Below the pieces are notes generated by a model. That model ran no database searches. It was not told where the DNA came from and was given only the letters and a program-made list of their open reading frames with translations. Position numbers and translations under genes: made by a program. From Myxococcales bacterium (GTDB taxonomy: Bacteria > Myxococcota_A > UBA9160 > UBA4427): a stretch of 64,000 nt of DNA. Location: contig DUCN01000042.1 in the NCBI GenBank assembly GCA_012959805.1, forward strand, positions 227,443-291,442, given 5' to 3'. Positions 48,250 through 59,042 of the stretch are shown one piece after another. Each line of letters starts with the position of its first letter. Within the stretch, counting starts at the first letter, position 1.

Positions 48250-49247
48250 CGAGATCGCTTCGGGGACTCATCCAGAGCCGCAAGTTCATCCAAGAGCTGA
48301 ACGTAGGATTGGTGCCTTCGCTCGTCGACGATGCCCTCCTCAATCGCCGCAAGAACACCGCATTCCGGCTCACTGCGATGCAGGCAATCGCGAAATCGGC
48401 AGCCGGCCTCGAGCGCCGTCTCGAAACCCGGAAAGAATTGGGCAGCCTCGTGTGCGTCGAGATCCACTGCAATGAAGTCCTTGAAGCCGGCCGTGTCCAC
48501 GAGCAGCCCTCCATCTGGCAGGTCGTGCACAGTTGCCGTCGTCGTCGTATGACGACCCTTCTGACTTCCGCGGTTGAGTGCGGAGACGCGTAGGTCCAAA
48601 TCGGGAACGAGAGCATTCAAGAGAGAACTCTTACCTACGCCTGAAGGACCAACGAGTGCACCGAGTTTTCCGGCGGCGATCGATCGTGAAAGCTCCGCCA
48701 CGCCTTGACCCGATATCGCCGATGCCAGACAAATCTCGCACGAAGCCCCGTAGATTTCAGTCAATTTCTCGGCGAGTGGCGATGCGCCCGGCAGATCCGT
48801 CTTGTTCAAGATGAGCATCGGTCGAATTCCCGCTGCACGCGCAATCACGAATCCGCGATCGATGTATCCGGGCGGCTCGCGGGGCTCGGGCGCAATCACG
48901 ATTCCCAGAACGTCGAGATTCGTCGCGATGGTTCGCTCGCGCCCACGCGCGTCGAGTCGACGAAGCACGCCCTCCGCCGGCATCACAACCAGACGATCTC
49001 GTGCAACGACCACACAATCTCCAGCCACGGCGCGCTGCTCCGGCAAGAGCCAGATTTGGCGTTCGGCCCCGGAATCGAAACGAACCAGGACCGCGACACC
49101 ATGATGGGCAACGACCCGCCCCGGCTCGCCGTGCGCAATTTCATCGTCTGTGAGCACCGGGGGTGGACTGCGCTTTCCCTTCACGTTCTCCTTGGCACTG
49201 TTCGGGCGACGCTGCTTCCGATTCGATGGTTTTCGCTTTGCGGCCAT
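48246..49247 (-). CDS. rsgA: Small ribosomal subunit biogenesis GTPase RsgA (YjeQ)
   Basis: PMLILNKTDL before GPSGVGKSSLLNALVPDLDLRV, DTAGFKDF, C-terminal CRFRDCLHRSEPECGVLAA zinc cluster. Confidence 0.92.
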   Translation of the reverse strand: MAAKRKPSNRKQRRPNSAKENVKGKRSPPPVLTDDEIAHGEPGRVVAHHGVAVLVRFDSGAERQIWLLPEQRAVAGDCVVVARDRLVVMPAEGVLRRLDARGRERTIATNLDVLGIVIAPEPREPPGYIDRGFVIARAAGIRPMLILNKTDLPGASPLAEKLTEIYGASCEICLASAISGQGVAELSRSIAAGKLGALVGPSGVGKSSLLNALVPDLDLRVSALNRGSQKGRHTTTTATVHDLPDGGLLVDTAGFKDFIAVDLDAHEAAQFFPGFETALEAGCRFRDCLHRSEPECGVLAAIEEGIVDERRHQSYVQLLDELAALDESPKRSR

Positions 49248-49250
49248 GAT

Positions 49251-51197
49251 TCAATCCGCCCAAACCCGGTCGCTAAGACCTGAGTCCCGCGAAACCCGCC
49301 GTCCGATCGCATCACGCAGAACACTTTCACTTGCATGGATTCGGATCTTCGATCGCGCACGAGTCACACCCGTATACACCAGCTCCCGCGTCATGACCCT
49401 CGACAGCACATCGCCTAACACTAGATCGACCACATCGAATTCAGAACCCTGGCTCTTGTGCACGCTCATCGCGATCGCACTTTCGTGCGCGGGCAAGCGA
49501 CCGGGAGAAAGAACACGAACCCCCCCCGCGCCATCGGGAAAGATCGCGCGCAATCCCATCGTCGTCTCTTCGATCAAACCCACATCCCCATTCCACAGAT
49601 TCTGATCCGGCGCATTTTGGGTCACCAAAAGCATTCGGCCGCTCCACCAATCCGATCGACGAATGGTATGACGCTGCGCGGCCGCTGCTTCGTCGAGTAC
49701 TGCACAAAGCGCCTCGGCACCAAGGGGGCCCCGGCGATGCGCACAGAGCACTCGGTAGAGACCCAACCGTTCGAGCTTATCGCTCTCCGTGTCTGCCCCT
49801 CCGATTTCCTGATGAATCGTTCGACTCGCGCGAACGAGTCGCGCACGGGTCTCAGAAATCGACTCGATCGGGCAGAGCTCGACCGCCGGCTGGAGCGGAT
49901 CTTCCAGAATGCCGATCACGGCCTCTTCGTCCCCCACTCGAATGGCTTCGGCGAGCCGGCCGATTCCGCCAGCATCGTCATAGCGATGACTTCTTTGCAA
50001 CCGCACGATCGAGTCGCGAAGTCCAGGCGACGCAACCGCCGAACTGCCCGGTCTCGTTTGGGGAGAATAGGCTTCAGAGGGTCCGGGGGCGGACAAGCCA
50101 GCTCCCAATTCAGCTTTCTCGGCCGGCGCCTCGCAGAGCTCGGACAAGACGGCGCCCGAATCCACCGAAGCCAGCTGCGAGGGGTCGCCCAGAAGAACGA
50201 CCCGTCCCACCGATCGACAAGCACTGAACAGACGCGTCATCCATTCGAGATCAACCATCGATGCTTCGTCAATCACGACGACATCCGCTTCGAAGGTCCA
50301 GTCCGAAGCTCGACCCAATGTGCGGCGCCTAGAGTGTTGGAAGAGTGCGCGATGCACCGTCTCGGCGGTGATCTCCATGGCCGCGAGAATCTCATCCGAG
50401 AGATCCAAGGCGTTTCGCTGAAGCGAAAAGGCAGCACCCATCGCCGCTGCGGCCTTGCCGGTTGGTGCGAGCAATCGGACTCGTGGCGCGCGATCGCCTT
50501 TGGCGAGGGCCTGCTCGACTAGCAACGCAACAAATCGTGCGACCAAGGTAGTCTTGCCCGTGCCAGGCCCCCCCGTCACAATGGACAGGGGCCGAGCCAG
50601 CGCCGTCTCCAGCGCGATTCGCGGCGCAGGATCGTCCTCGTTCAGCTCCGGCAATAGGCGTCGAATCCCAAGCCCAGCCAATTCCGAATCCACCTCGAGA
50701 TCCGCGGCCTCGGTTCGAGCCCGAATGAGTTCCGCCAACCTGATTTCGCTTCGGTAGGAGCGACGCAAGTAGAGTCGACCCTGTTCGTCCATTACGAGCG
50801 GCCGAGGTTTCGCCGCTTCAGCCTCGCGTTCCGAATCGGTATCGAGTGCGGCTTCCAGTTCGACCAGCGAGCTGGTGCGTAACTCGCTGATCCACTCCTC
50901 CACCGTCTGCGCGGTTGCCAACGCCGAATAGGTGACCGCGCCCGTTGGCGTTTCGGCGTTCAATCCGACGCGTGAGAGCCGCTGTAAATCCGCACAGACA
51001 TGACCTGCGGATTCTTGACGACTCGCGATCGCCAGAGCCCAGCAACAACTCGCGCTGTGCTCCCCGTAGAGCCGGGACAACCGACTCGCGAATTGCTGAT
51101 CGAGGGCGGACAAGACGCCGGTCAAGCGACCGGTATCGAGCAAACTCACTCCCGTCATCGGCGACCAGTCCCGCATTTCTTCGCCCGATTCGCTCAT
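49251..51197 (-). CDS. recD: Exodeoxyribonuclease V alpha subunit
   Basis: IVTGGPGTGKTTLVARFVALL; VVIDEASMVDL; SVHKSQGSEFDVVDLVL; operon with recB/recC. Confidence 0.92.
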   Translation of the reverse strand: MSESGEEMRDWSPMTGVSLLDTGRLTGVLSALDQQFASRLSRLYGEHSASCCWALAIASRQESAGHVCADLQRLSRVGLNAETPTGAVTYSALATAQTVEEWISELRTSSLVELEAALDTDSEREAEAAKPRPLVMDEQGRLYLRRSYRSEIRLAELIRARTEAADLEVDSELAGLGIRRLLPELNEDDPAPRIALETALARPLSIVTGGPGTGKTTLVARFVALLVEQALAKGDRAPRVRLLAPTGKAAAAMGAAFSLQRNALDLSDEILAAMEITAETVHRALFQHSRRRTLGRASDWTFEADVVVIDEASMVDLEWMTRLFSACRSVGRVVLLGDPSQLASVDSGAVLSELCEAPAEKAELGAGLSAPGPSEAYSPQTRPGSSAVASPGLRDSIVRLQRSHRYDDAGGIGRLAEAIRVGDEEAVIGILEDPLQPAVELCPIESISETRARLVRASRTIHQEIGGADTESDKLERLGLYRVLCAHRRGPLGAEALCAVLDEAAAAQRHTIRRSDWWSGRMLLVTQNAPDQNLWNGDVGLIEETTMGLRAIFPDGAGGVRVLSPGRLPAHESAIAMSVHKSQGSEFDVVDLVLGDVLSRVMTRELVYTGVTRARSKIRIHASESVLRDAIGRRVSRDSGLSDRVWAD

Positions 51198-54100
51198 GAG
51201 TTCCCCTTCGTTCCGAACCCCAGGAGCGCCGAGGCACCGCGAATAATCTCTGCAGAAGGCCGATCGAAAAAGACACCACAGTCCGGTTCGTGGGCTTCGG
51301 CCAGGCCGCGCAAGAAGAGATAGTAGACGCCTCCAAAATGCTCCACGTAGTCGTAAGCGGGAAGCCTCTGACGGAGATGCCGATCGAGCGCGATCGAATA
51401 GATGAGATATTGAAGAACATAGTCATGATCGATCATCGGTTGGATCAGACGCGCCGGTGCATAATCTTCCTGGAGCGAGCCGAGATGATTCGACTTGTAG
51501 TCGATCAGGTAGTAGCGCTCACCGTCGTGGAATACGGAATCGATGAAGCCTCGCAGATATCCCCGAAGCTCTCGCCAACCCATCTCCGACAGTCGACTCG
51601 CATAACGAAACAGTGTCGACTCTTCGTCTGCGCCTGTACCGGTCAAAAGACTTGAAAGTGATGACGGCGAAAAGCCTTCCGCGGCTTCGCTACCCGGCGC
51701 TACGAGCGTAAATTCGATCTCGGCCCTCTGCTGTCTGGAAAGTAGATCCGCCAGACAGAACGAATCCACCTCGGGGCGAAGTGGCGTGCGTGCAACGGAG
51801 ACGGCCACATGAACCACTTGATCCACTAGCGATGCTTTCTCGCTTAGGCTCGATCCGAATCGACTTCCGTGGATCGCCTGGGTGGCCAGACTTCGAATTT
51901 TTTCCGTCCCGCCCGGGTCATCTGCTCGGCATGTTGAGAAATCGACATGCTCAAGAACATCATGAAGCAGAGTCCCCGCTTCCGCACCCCGCGGAAACTC
52001 ATCCATCGAGGCCGCCAGATTCGAAAGGCCCGGAATCTCCCGGAGTACGTCGTCCGCAGAGCCATCCTGGTGATCCCGCCCAGTCACCCCGGGTCCCCCG
52101 AGCGGCTCTGGCATTCGAGTGGACGGGTGCGCCTGATTCGATTGGTCAACATGTTGTGCATTGCGCACGAGCGCTGAGAAGCTCGTCGTCACGAAGGGGC
52201 GCTCGAGCCTTCGTCGCAAGGCTTGAAATTCCAGCGGTGAGGATTCGAGCTGATTCGAACGCCAGCGTTCGCGCACCGAATAGCGAGCCGACTCGATCGA
52301 GATTGCGCCTGGAACAAGCTGCTCAGCCTCTTCCGCCACTGCCTGCCAGGCGTCCACCCATTGCGTATCCGACCACCCACGGCGTGCCTTCGCCGACTTC
52401 ACGCGATCCTCACCCTCGCTCTCCGTCCTGCGCGCATCCAGCAATTGGGCGATCGGCGCTTTTGCGTAAGCCTTTCCGATCGCGCCCCACAAAATGACAC
52501 ATTGCTGTTTCGCCCGAGTCAAGCCGACATAGAGCAAGCGAAGTTGCTCGGAGGAAGCTTCCTCGCGACCCACTTCGACATGTTCGGCATAGTCGGGACT
52601 CCCCAGATCGAGACTTCTCCTCCCCGTCTTCACATCATGGAACCGAATCGGCGGCCTCGACGTCGCTGCATCCTTCGCAGACTCAGCGGAGGGTCCCCGC
52701 GCTGAGGCTTCTTCCCAAAGGCTCGGCAAGTAGACGATCTCGTACTCGAGGCCCTTGCTGCGATGAAGCGTCACAAGCGACACCGCCTGATCATCTCGCT
52801 CGAGTCGCAAGAGCGATGCGTCCGCACCCGCCTCACTTCGAGTGTCCGAGGCCGCGATCATTCGCTCGAGCCAGGCAACCAACCCGATCCGTGAGACGCC
52901 CTGATCATGCTCACGACGCTGCAACAGCTCAGCCAGTTGAAGCCAGTTCGTGAGGCGGCGCTCGCCATCCTGATAGCCGAGCAGTCGCTCGGTGACCGAC
53001 TCGGCTCGGCGCCAGGATTCAAAGGCAAGGCCAAAGCCCGACTGCGACCAGACCCGCGCATACTCACCGAAGCGCTCGGCAACGGCGGAGAGTTCAAGCG
53101 AATCATCCTCGAGATTTCGAATCGCCGTTGCGTCGAGTCCATGCGCGGCGGTCGAAAGCGCCCCGCGAAGTAGCCGGGGATCACTCGACCGCATCCAGGC
53201 GCGCAATACGCTGAGCAATTCCCAGGCCTCTCGCGAATCAAAGACATCCGAATCGCCCCGATCGACGCAGGGAATGCCGAGCGCCTCCAGCGCGCGGCGC
53301 GCACCCGCCAGTTCCACTTTTCGCCGACACAAAATCGCAATGTCCGAGGGCTCGATCGGGCGCCCGTCGATCGTGCCTCCGGAATCGAGCAGGTCAGCCA
53401 CATCACTCGCCAGTACTCGCATCAATGTCGTGCGACCAAAACGCTGCTGGAATCCATTTTCAACGGACTCCTCTACGACGCCGGCCGACCTGGCCTCTTC
53501 TCGATGGGCCATCACAACTCGAAGACCTGCCGTCGACCGATTCGGCACTTCGAAGGTTTCTGTCAGACCGGGCCTCGACGCCACAGCATTGAATTCGATC
53601 GCCGCGAGTCCGAACGGCTGCTTCGGTTGGCTGAACAGAGTGTTGATCCCGGCGATCAGTCCAGCACTCGATCGCCAATTGATACCGAGCCCGTGCAAAC
53701 CGGCCTCGGCGTCATCGCGCGCAGCGAGATAAGTGAAGACATCCGCCCCACGAAACGAGTAGATCGCTTGCTTCGGATCGCCGATCAAAAACAAACCACC
53801 TTCTCGGTCCTCCCCTGCCTCGTGCCAGACACGTCGAAAGATCTCGTACTGAACCGGGTCCGTATCCTGAAATTCATCGATCAGCGCAAATTGGTATCGA
53901 CTCCGCAGAATTTGCGTGAGCCGGTCGCCTTCTTCGGGACGGAGGGCCGAACGCAGTTCGCATAACAGGTCATCGAAAAAGAGTATATGGTGCTCGTCAC
54001 GGCGCTTGCGCGCCTCGGCGCGGGCCTCCCGGACGAAATACAGACGCAAGAGAAGGGCCCGATTCCGACGCGCCCCGTCGAGTGCATCGAGAGATTCTTT

Positions 54101-55096
54101 CAGCTCGGCGCACTGGCCAAAGAAGGGATCCTCGATCGGCTTGCCGCCCTTGTTGAGCCCTGAAACGAGGCCATCGGGTACGACATTCTTCCACCACGCG
54201 GGCAGCTCCACCGCGTTCATGCATTTCCCATCTCCTGACGCCGCGATGGCCTCTACCCAGCCATCCATGAGCGGGAACCACTTCGTTCCGATCGTAACGA
54301 CTTTATACTTGTTCCCGCTCAGATCGTTATCGCCTAAGAGAAGTGTCGAAACGGCCTCTCGTCGCACCCGCCAGGAATCCGCCCAGCGACTCCAGGCCTG
54401 CTCCGCCGCCCTTCGCAAACCATCGAGATCGCCGGATGCGTCCACGGACTCGATGGCCGGCAAGATCGGCATCTCCTCATCCGCCCCCAACACCTCGAGG
54501 ATGGAGCGCCGAAGTTCCTCTGGCTCGAATTGCCAACGACTTCCGCCACCGAAACGAAGCCATTCGACGAAGCTCGGATCCTCCCCGGCAAGCAGCCGAG
54601 ACCAGAGGTCATGGGCGACTCGACGGTCGAGGGTCTGGGACTCTTCGACCAACTCGGCATCGAATGCCATGCCACTTTCAAAGGCGTGTTCCGCAAGCGT
54701 GCGTTGGCAGAATCCATGAATCGTGAAGATCGCCGCTTCATCGAATTCCTGGAGCGCGCGTCGAAGCGGATCCGACCGACCGCCTTCCGCTCCGATCTCG
54801 CGGGATTGTCTTGCCAGGCGCGTGAGTTCCGGGTCCGCCGCCGGCTCGCTCACTGCGCCTTCCTCTGCCTCTGCGATCGCTATGGCTTCGCGAATTCGAG
54901 TTCTGATTCGATCCCGAAGCTCCGCTGTCGCGGCATGCGTATAAGTCACGACCAGGATGTCCGACGGCAGGAGATCGTGCTCGACGAGTAGACGCAGATA
55001 GATTGTCGTCAGCGTATAGGTCTTGCCTGTACCCGCACTCGCCTCGATGAGTCGCGTGCCTCCGAGCTCGAGTGCCCAGGGATCGAGTGTCTTCAT
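51194..55096 (-). CDS. recB: Exodeoxyribonuclease V beta subunit
   Basis: IEASAGTGKTYTLTTIYLRLL; FALIDEFQDTDPVQYEIF; TLHRSKGLEYEIVYLP; nuclease motif YYLIDYKSNHLG. Confidence 0.95.
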   Translation of the reverse strand: MKTLDPWALELGGTRLIEASAGTGKTYTLTTIYLRLLVEHDLLPSDILVVTYTHAATAELRDRIRTRIREAIAIAEAEEGAVSEPAADPELTRLARQSREIGAEGGRSDPLRRALQEFDEAAIFTIHGFCQRTLAEHAFESGMAFDAELVEESQTLDRRVAHDLWSRLLAGEDPSFVEWLRFGGGSRWQFEPEELRRSILEVLGADEEMPILPAIESVDASGDLDGLRRAAEQAWSRWADSWRVRREAVSTLLLGDNDLSGNKYKVVTIGTKWFPLMDGWVEAIAASGDGKCMNAVELPAWWKNVVPDGLVSGLNKGGKPIEDPFFGQCAELKESLDALDGARRNRALLLRLYFVREARAEARKRRDEHHILFFDDLLCELRSALRPEEGDRLTQILRSRYQFALIDEFQDTDPVQYEIFRRVWHEAGEDREGGLFLIGDPKQAIYSFRGADVFTYLAARDDAEAGLHGLGINWRSSAGLIAGINTLFSQPKQPFGLAAIEFNAVASRPGLTETFEVPNRSTAGLRVVMAHREEARSAGVVEESVENGFQQRFGRTTLMRVLASDVADLLDSGGTIDGRPIEPSDIAILCRRKVELAGARRALEALGIPCVDRGDSDVFDSREAWELLSVLRAWMRSSDPRLLRGALSTAAHGLDATAIRNLEDDSLELSAVAERFGEYARVWSQSGFGLAFESWRRAESVTERLLGYQDGERRLTNWLQLAELLQRREHDQGVSRIGLVAWLERMIAASDTRSEAGADASLLRLERDDQAVSLVTLHRSKGLEYEIVYLPSLWEEASARGPSAESAKDAATSRPPIRFHDVKTGRRSLDLGSPDYAEHVEVGREEASSEQLRLLYVGLTRAKQQCVILWGAIGKAYAKAPIAQLLDARRTESEGEDRVKSAKARRGWSDTQWVDAWQAVAEEAEQLVPGAISIESARYSVRERWRSNQLESSPLEFQALRRRLERPFVTTSFSALVRNAQHVDQSNQAHPSTRMPEPLGGPGVTGRDHQDGSADDVLREIPGLSNLAASMDEFPRGAEAGTLLHDVLEHVDFSTCRADDPGGTEKIRSLATQAIHGSRFGSSLSEKASLVDQVVHVAVSVARTPLRPEVDSFCLADLLSRQQRAEIEFTLVAPGSEAAEGFSPSSLSSLLTGTGADEESTLFRYASRLSEMGWRELRGYLRGFIDSVFHDGERYYLIDYKSNHLGSLQEDYAPARLIQPMIDHDYVLQYLIYSIALDRHLRQRLPAYDYVEHFGGVYYLFLRGLAEAHEPDCGVFFDRPSAEIIRGASALLGFGTKGNS

Positions 55097-58000
55097 CGCG
55101 AGTACACCTCGCGGGCCAGGAGCATCGGCCGAAAGAACTCTTCGGCGACCACATCAAAGGCGTAAGCCCCCGGTCGCGAGCCTTGCGAATCAAGCGGAGA
55201 CCACCCTTCCCAGATTCGCGCAAATTCCAGTTCTTCCTGTGACTCGGGCGTCACGCGGTTCCAGCCGTCGCCCCCCTCGAAGGTTTGATGAGCTCCTCGC
55301 ATCCCCTGCTGCACTTTTTCTGCGATCGCCTTCTCGGCATATTCCCACGACGTCCGCGGGAAGAAGGGCAAGGGTGCCAAGGCAACACTCGATGCCCATT
55401 CGAAGATTCGCGTCAGATGGACGCGCGCATCGGGGACCCGCGCATACACGACGACCCGTTCATTCGAAGTCCTTGAATCCCCCCGCCCCACATAGATGCT
55501 ATTCGGCTCAGGAAGCGGCGAGCCCGATCCCGCCCCACCCTCTTCCACCAAGACACAAAGCACGAGGTGTCGGATCCAAAGATCGAGTTCCGAGCGCCGC
55601 CCGATTCGCGTAAAGCCGGCCGCGACACGTCCGCTGGTCCGGAGCTGATCCAAACGGCCAGCAAGTTGGCCGACGATGCGGCCGCCAGTGTCGACCGCGC
55701 CTTCGCTTCCGTCCGCCGAACCTGCATCCCCGTAGAGGTCCAACTCGAATTCATGATCCGGCAGAGCTTCCCCGGCGCATCGCTCGGCCGCGATCTCAGC
55801 GATCACTTCGACTTCGGAGCGCATCGAATGCAGAGAGAGACGACCCGCGACGTCCACGGGAACCGATGCCTCGGCCAATAAACGCCTTGCCACCTCATTG
55901 GGCAAAGCGCCCTCTCGAAGCATGTCGAGCATCGCGTTTCCAAGATCGAATTGCGCCAATCCGCCCAGCAGTATTGGATCCAGATCTTCCACGGAAGCCT
56001 CGGGCCGGGGAAGCCGTAGCCCCAGTTCTTCTCGTGCAAATGTTCTCGTCGATCGAAGAATGCGAACCACCATCGCATCGAGTGAAAGTGCGGGGACGAG
56101 CCCCTCTTCCGGGGCAACGGGCGTTCCGGATTCAGCAAGAAAGCGACGTGGAGGACCGCCGTCCCCATCTCGGACCGTGCGTCGCACCTGCGCACCGCGG
56201 AAGGCCTCCGCGTCCCGCGCTAGTAGCCGCGGATCCTTTGAAGCCTCGAAGTATCGAGGACTCGAGCCCTGTAACGGATGTCTCACGACGAGCCAATCGC
56301 GCAGGGGAGACGACCCGGCTTTCGCATCTTCGCTTTCATCGATCGAATCGAGTTCGAATACACCTTCGATCATGTCGAGCAGATCCGAAATCACGACCGA
56401 GGGCGGCAGATCGCGCCCATCTCTCACATCGCGTCCGGGTACGGTCAGAATCAGTTGATCTCGCGCAGACAAGAGTGCTTCGAGGAAGAGGTAGCGGTCA
56501 TCGTTACGCGTCGTCCGGTCGCCCGGCAGAGGATGATCAGCCATCAAGTCGAAGCCAACGGCGGAGCGGCCTCTGGGAAATGCATCGTCGCTCATCCCGA
56601 GAATCACGACGACGCGAAACGGAATGGCCCGGAGCGGAACGAGTTCGCAGAACGTGACGCCACCAGACAAGAAGGGCTGTGCCGCAGGCGCCGACTCGAT
56701 GGCGGCGCCTAAGCGTTCGCGAACGGCCTCGAAAGGAATCGCCAAGTCGAAGGCCGCCGATTCCGAGGAATCCACCAGATCTGTCAACACTTCCCCAATC
56801 AGGGCGTGCTCATGGGCATTCGCATCCGTTCGTTCGAACAAACGATCCAGGAGCTTGCGAAGCTCCGAACACCATGTCCGAAGATCCTTTGGCGTTGATG
56901 TCATCCGAAATGCATTCCGCAGGATCTGGTCGATATCGCCCAGCGCGCCTAACAGATCGGGAGACCCTAGTCCGTCGAGGACGACGGCGGACACTTCGGC
57001 GAAAACGTCTTCGCTGGACCCAACCGCATGGGCGAGTGCCAAGCGATCGATTGCGCCGCTGAGTGTATGGGCGCGTTCACGAGAGAGCCCCATTCGCTCC
57101 CGATGATCCTCGTCCAACCCGAATCGAAAGCCCGCCCTCTCGGCCCATTCGGCCAGAATTTCGAGCCCGCCCGAATCGAGACCAAAACGTGCGGCGACTG
57201 ACTCGTTCGCGAGCCAATCGAAAATCTCGCTGCGTGTCGCACGGCCACCGAGCAGGCCAAGTAGATCGTGGAAGGCCAAAGCGACCTTCGAGCGCCGGAA
57301 AGCACCCCGATCCGCGATTCGATATGGAATCGCCTGAGCGTCCTCCGATGAGGCCCCGAAGACGGCCACAATATCCGGGGCGATCTCGTCGACTTTGGGT
57401 GCCATGACGAGAACGTCTTCGGGCATCAAAGATTCATCGCGTTCAAAGGCTTCTCTAAGACAACCGAGGATGACCTCGAGTTCGCGCCGTGGCCCATGAC
57501 AGACATGAACGCGAATGGAGTCATCGGCCCGAGAAACGCGCTGCTTCATCGCGCGAGTCGGAGAATCAGCCGACTGACTCTGATCCACGTCGGGCCATAC
57601 GTCGTCGAGGCGAAGTAGTCGCGCCTGAATGCCTTCCAGTATCGTGGGGGATTCGGACGCCTCGCCCGGCACTTCAAAAAGATCGACGCCACCGTCATGA
57701 GCCTCGGAAAATTCTTCGAGGTTGCGCTGGAATTCGCCGCCGAGTCGTCCGAGGCCCGCGAGCAGGGTCGCCGAATGCGATGGCCCATCGAGATCGAAAA
57801 CCCTCTCATCACTGGATCCAGATTCATCTTTGACTTCGCGCCAGAGATCGGCCCAGTATTCGCTCGAGGGACTCAAGACCGAGAGATGCACGTCACAGAC
57901 CGTCGCAAACTGATCAATCACCGACAGGTAGAGGGGCGGGAGGGTCGAAACCGCAAAGATCTCCACCGCAGCTCCGAACTCAACGCGCAGTTGTTCTTCG

Positions 58001-58599
58001 ACGAGCGCCGCGTCTTTCGAGACCAGTGCCTGCCCAAAGGCCAATGCCCGATCCGCGACATGGCCCGACCCGATCTCGGAATGGATCTCACGAAATAAAC
58101 GGGCCTGCCAGCGCTCATCCGCGGAGATCGGAAGCGTCGATTCTTGAAGCCACCGAAAAACCAGATCGGGACGGAACGTGATGTACTGATCGAAGAGATT
58201 GGCGACTCGATGCGCCAATTGCACCATTCGCCAATCGCCGTCCGTCGCCTGCAGATGCTTGGCGAGTGGTCGAAAATCCGATTCGTCCCGCTTCGAATCG
58301 ATGAGCTTGGCAATTCGCCAGGTCAGCTTTCCAGATTCCCAGTTCGCGTTTGCCTTCGCATGCGCGGGGTCTGGAATTGAGCGGAATACGCGATCAAGAA
58401 AGCCGCGCGGAAACGGAAAGAGCGTATTCGCCAGCACCCCGTATTCACGCGCGATGGATTGAGCGATCCAGCGCTCCATCCCCGGACCCTGAACGACGAC
58501 TGTACGAGGCGAAAGGGGATCACCGCCCGGTGTCATCAATCGACTCGCGAGACCCTCCATGAGCCTCTCCATCCGATTGCTGCGTTCGACGACTAGCAA
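55093..58599 (-). CDS. recC: Exodeoxyribonuclease V gamma subunit
   Basis: ERSNRMERLMEGLASRL, VVQGPGMERWIAQSIAREYGVLANTLFPFPRGFLDRVF, HVCHGPRRELEVILGCL; TTG start inferred (ORF to 58761). Confidence 0.92.
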   Translation of the reverse strand: MLVVERSNRMERLMEGLASRLMTPGGDPLSPRTVVVQGPGMERWIAQSIAREYGVLANTLFPFPRGFLDRVFRSIPDPAHAKANANWESGKLTWRIAKLIDSKRDESDFRPLAKHLQATDGDWRMVQLAHRVANLFDQYITFRPDLVFRWLQESTLPISADERWQARLFREIHSEIGSGHVADRALAFGQALVSKDAALVEEQLRVEFGAAVEIFAVSTLPPLYLSVIDQFATVCDVHLSVLSPSSEYWADLWREVKDESGSSDERVFDLDGPSHSATLLAGLGRLGGEFQRNLEEFSEAHDGGVDLFEVPGEASESPTILEGIQARLLRLDDVWPDVDQSQSADSPTRAMKQRVSRADDSIRVHVCHGPRRELEVILGCLREAFERDESLMPEDVLVMAPKVDEIAPDIVAVFGASSEDAQAIPYRIADRGAFRRSKVALAFHDLLGLLGGRATRSEIFDWLANESVAARFGLDSGGLEILAEWAERAGFRFGLDEDHRERMGLSRERAHTLSGAIDRLALAHAVGSSEDVFAEVSAVVLDGLGSPDLLGALGDIDQILRNAFRMTSTPKDLRTWCSELRKLLDRLFERTDANAHEHALIGEVLTDLVDSSESAAFDLAIPFEAVRERLGAAIESAPAAQPFLSGGVTFCELVPLRAIPFRVVVILGMSDDAFPRGRSAVGFDLMADHPLPGDRTTRNDDRYLFLEALLSARDQLILTVPGRDVRDGRDLPPSVVISDLLDMIEGVFELDSIDESEDAKAGSSPLRDWLVVRHPLQGSSPRYFEASKDPRLLARDAEAFRGAQVRRTVRDGDGGPPRRFLAESGTPVAPEEGLVPALSLDAMVVRILRSTRTFAREELGLRLPRPEASVEDLDPILLGGLAQFDLGNAMLDMLREGALPNEVARRLLAEASVPVDVAGRLSLHSMRSEVEVIAEIAAERCAGEALPDHEFELDLYGDAGSADGSEGAVDTGGRIVGQLAGRLDQLRTSGRVAAGFTRIGRRSELDLWIRHLVLCVLVEEGGAGSGSPLPEPNSIYVGRGDSRTSNERVVVYARVPDARVHLTRIFEWASSVALAPLPFFPRTSWEYAEKAIAEKVQQGMRGAHQTFEGGDGWNRVTPESQEELEFARIWEGWSPLDSQGSRPGAYAFDVVAEEFFRPMLLAREVYSR

Positions 58600-58607
58600 T
58601 CGTGGAC

Positions 58608-59033
58608 CTAGAACGCCGACTGCAGGTTGGCGTCGAAATCCCAATACGAACGAAGCAAAGTAATCTTGTCCGCTTCGTTGACCTCGTAGACGTTGACCAC
58701 TTCGGTCCACGCCGTCTTCCCGTCCGGACGACGGACTGTAATGGTCCCAACATTCACACAAGCATGGCCCGACATCAGGGTCTGACGAATTTCAAATCGC
58801 AGACTGTCCGGCCTGATGAAGATCGAGCCGAACTCGGCGATCGCCTGCTTTCCGATGCGGCCGGCTCCTGTCGGATCCATGGGCGATGGCCCATACGGGT
58901 CTTGCAGTCGTGCGTCCTCGGCAAAGAGCTCGAGCCAGGCTTCGACGTCTCCCGCCATCGCGAGTCGCATCGACTTGATTCCGGCTTCTCGCGCCGGCGT
59001 AGAAGGAGCATTGATGACAACGTCAATCGACAT
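58608..59033 (-). CDS. SnoaL-like / nuclear transport factor 2 family protein
   Basis: AGDVEAWLELFAEDARLQDPYG...VVNVYEVNEADKITLLRSYWDF. Confidence 0.8.
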   Translation of the reverse strand: MSIDVVINAPSTPAREAGIKSMRLAMAGDVEAWLELFAEDARLQDPYGPSPMDPTGAGRIGKQAIAEFGSIFIRPDSLRFEIRQTLMSGHACVNVGTITVRRPDGKTAWTEVVNVYEVNEADKITLLRSYWDFDANLQSAF

Positions 59034-59042
59034 GAAAAAACC

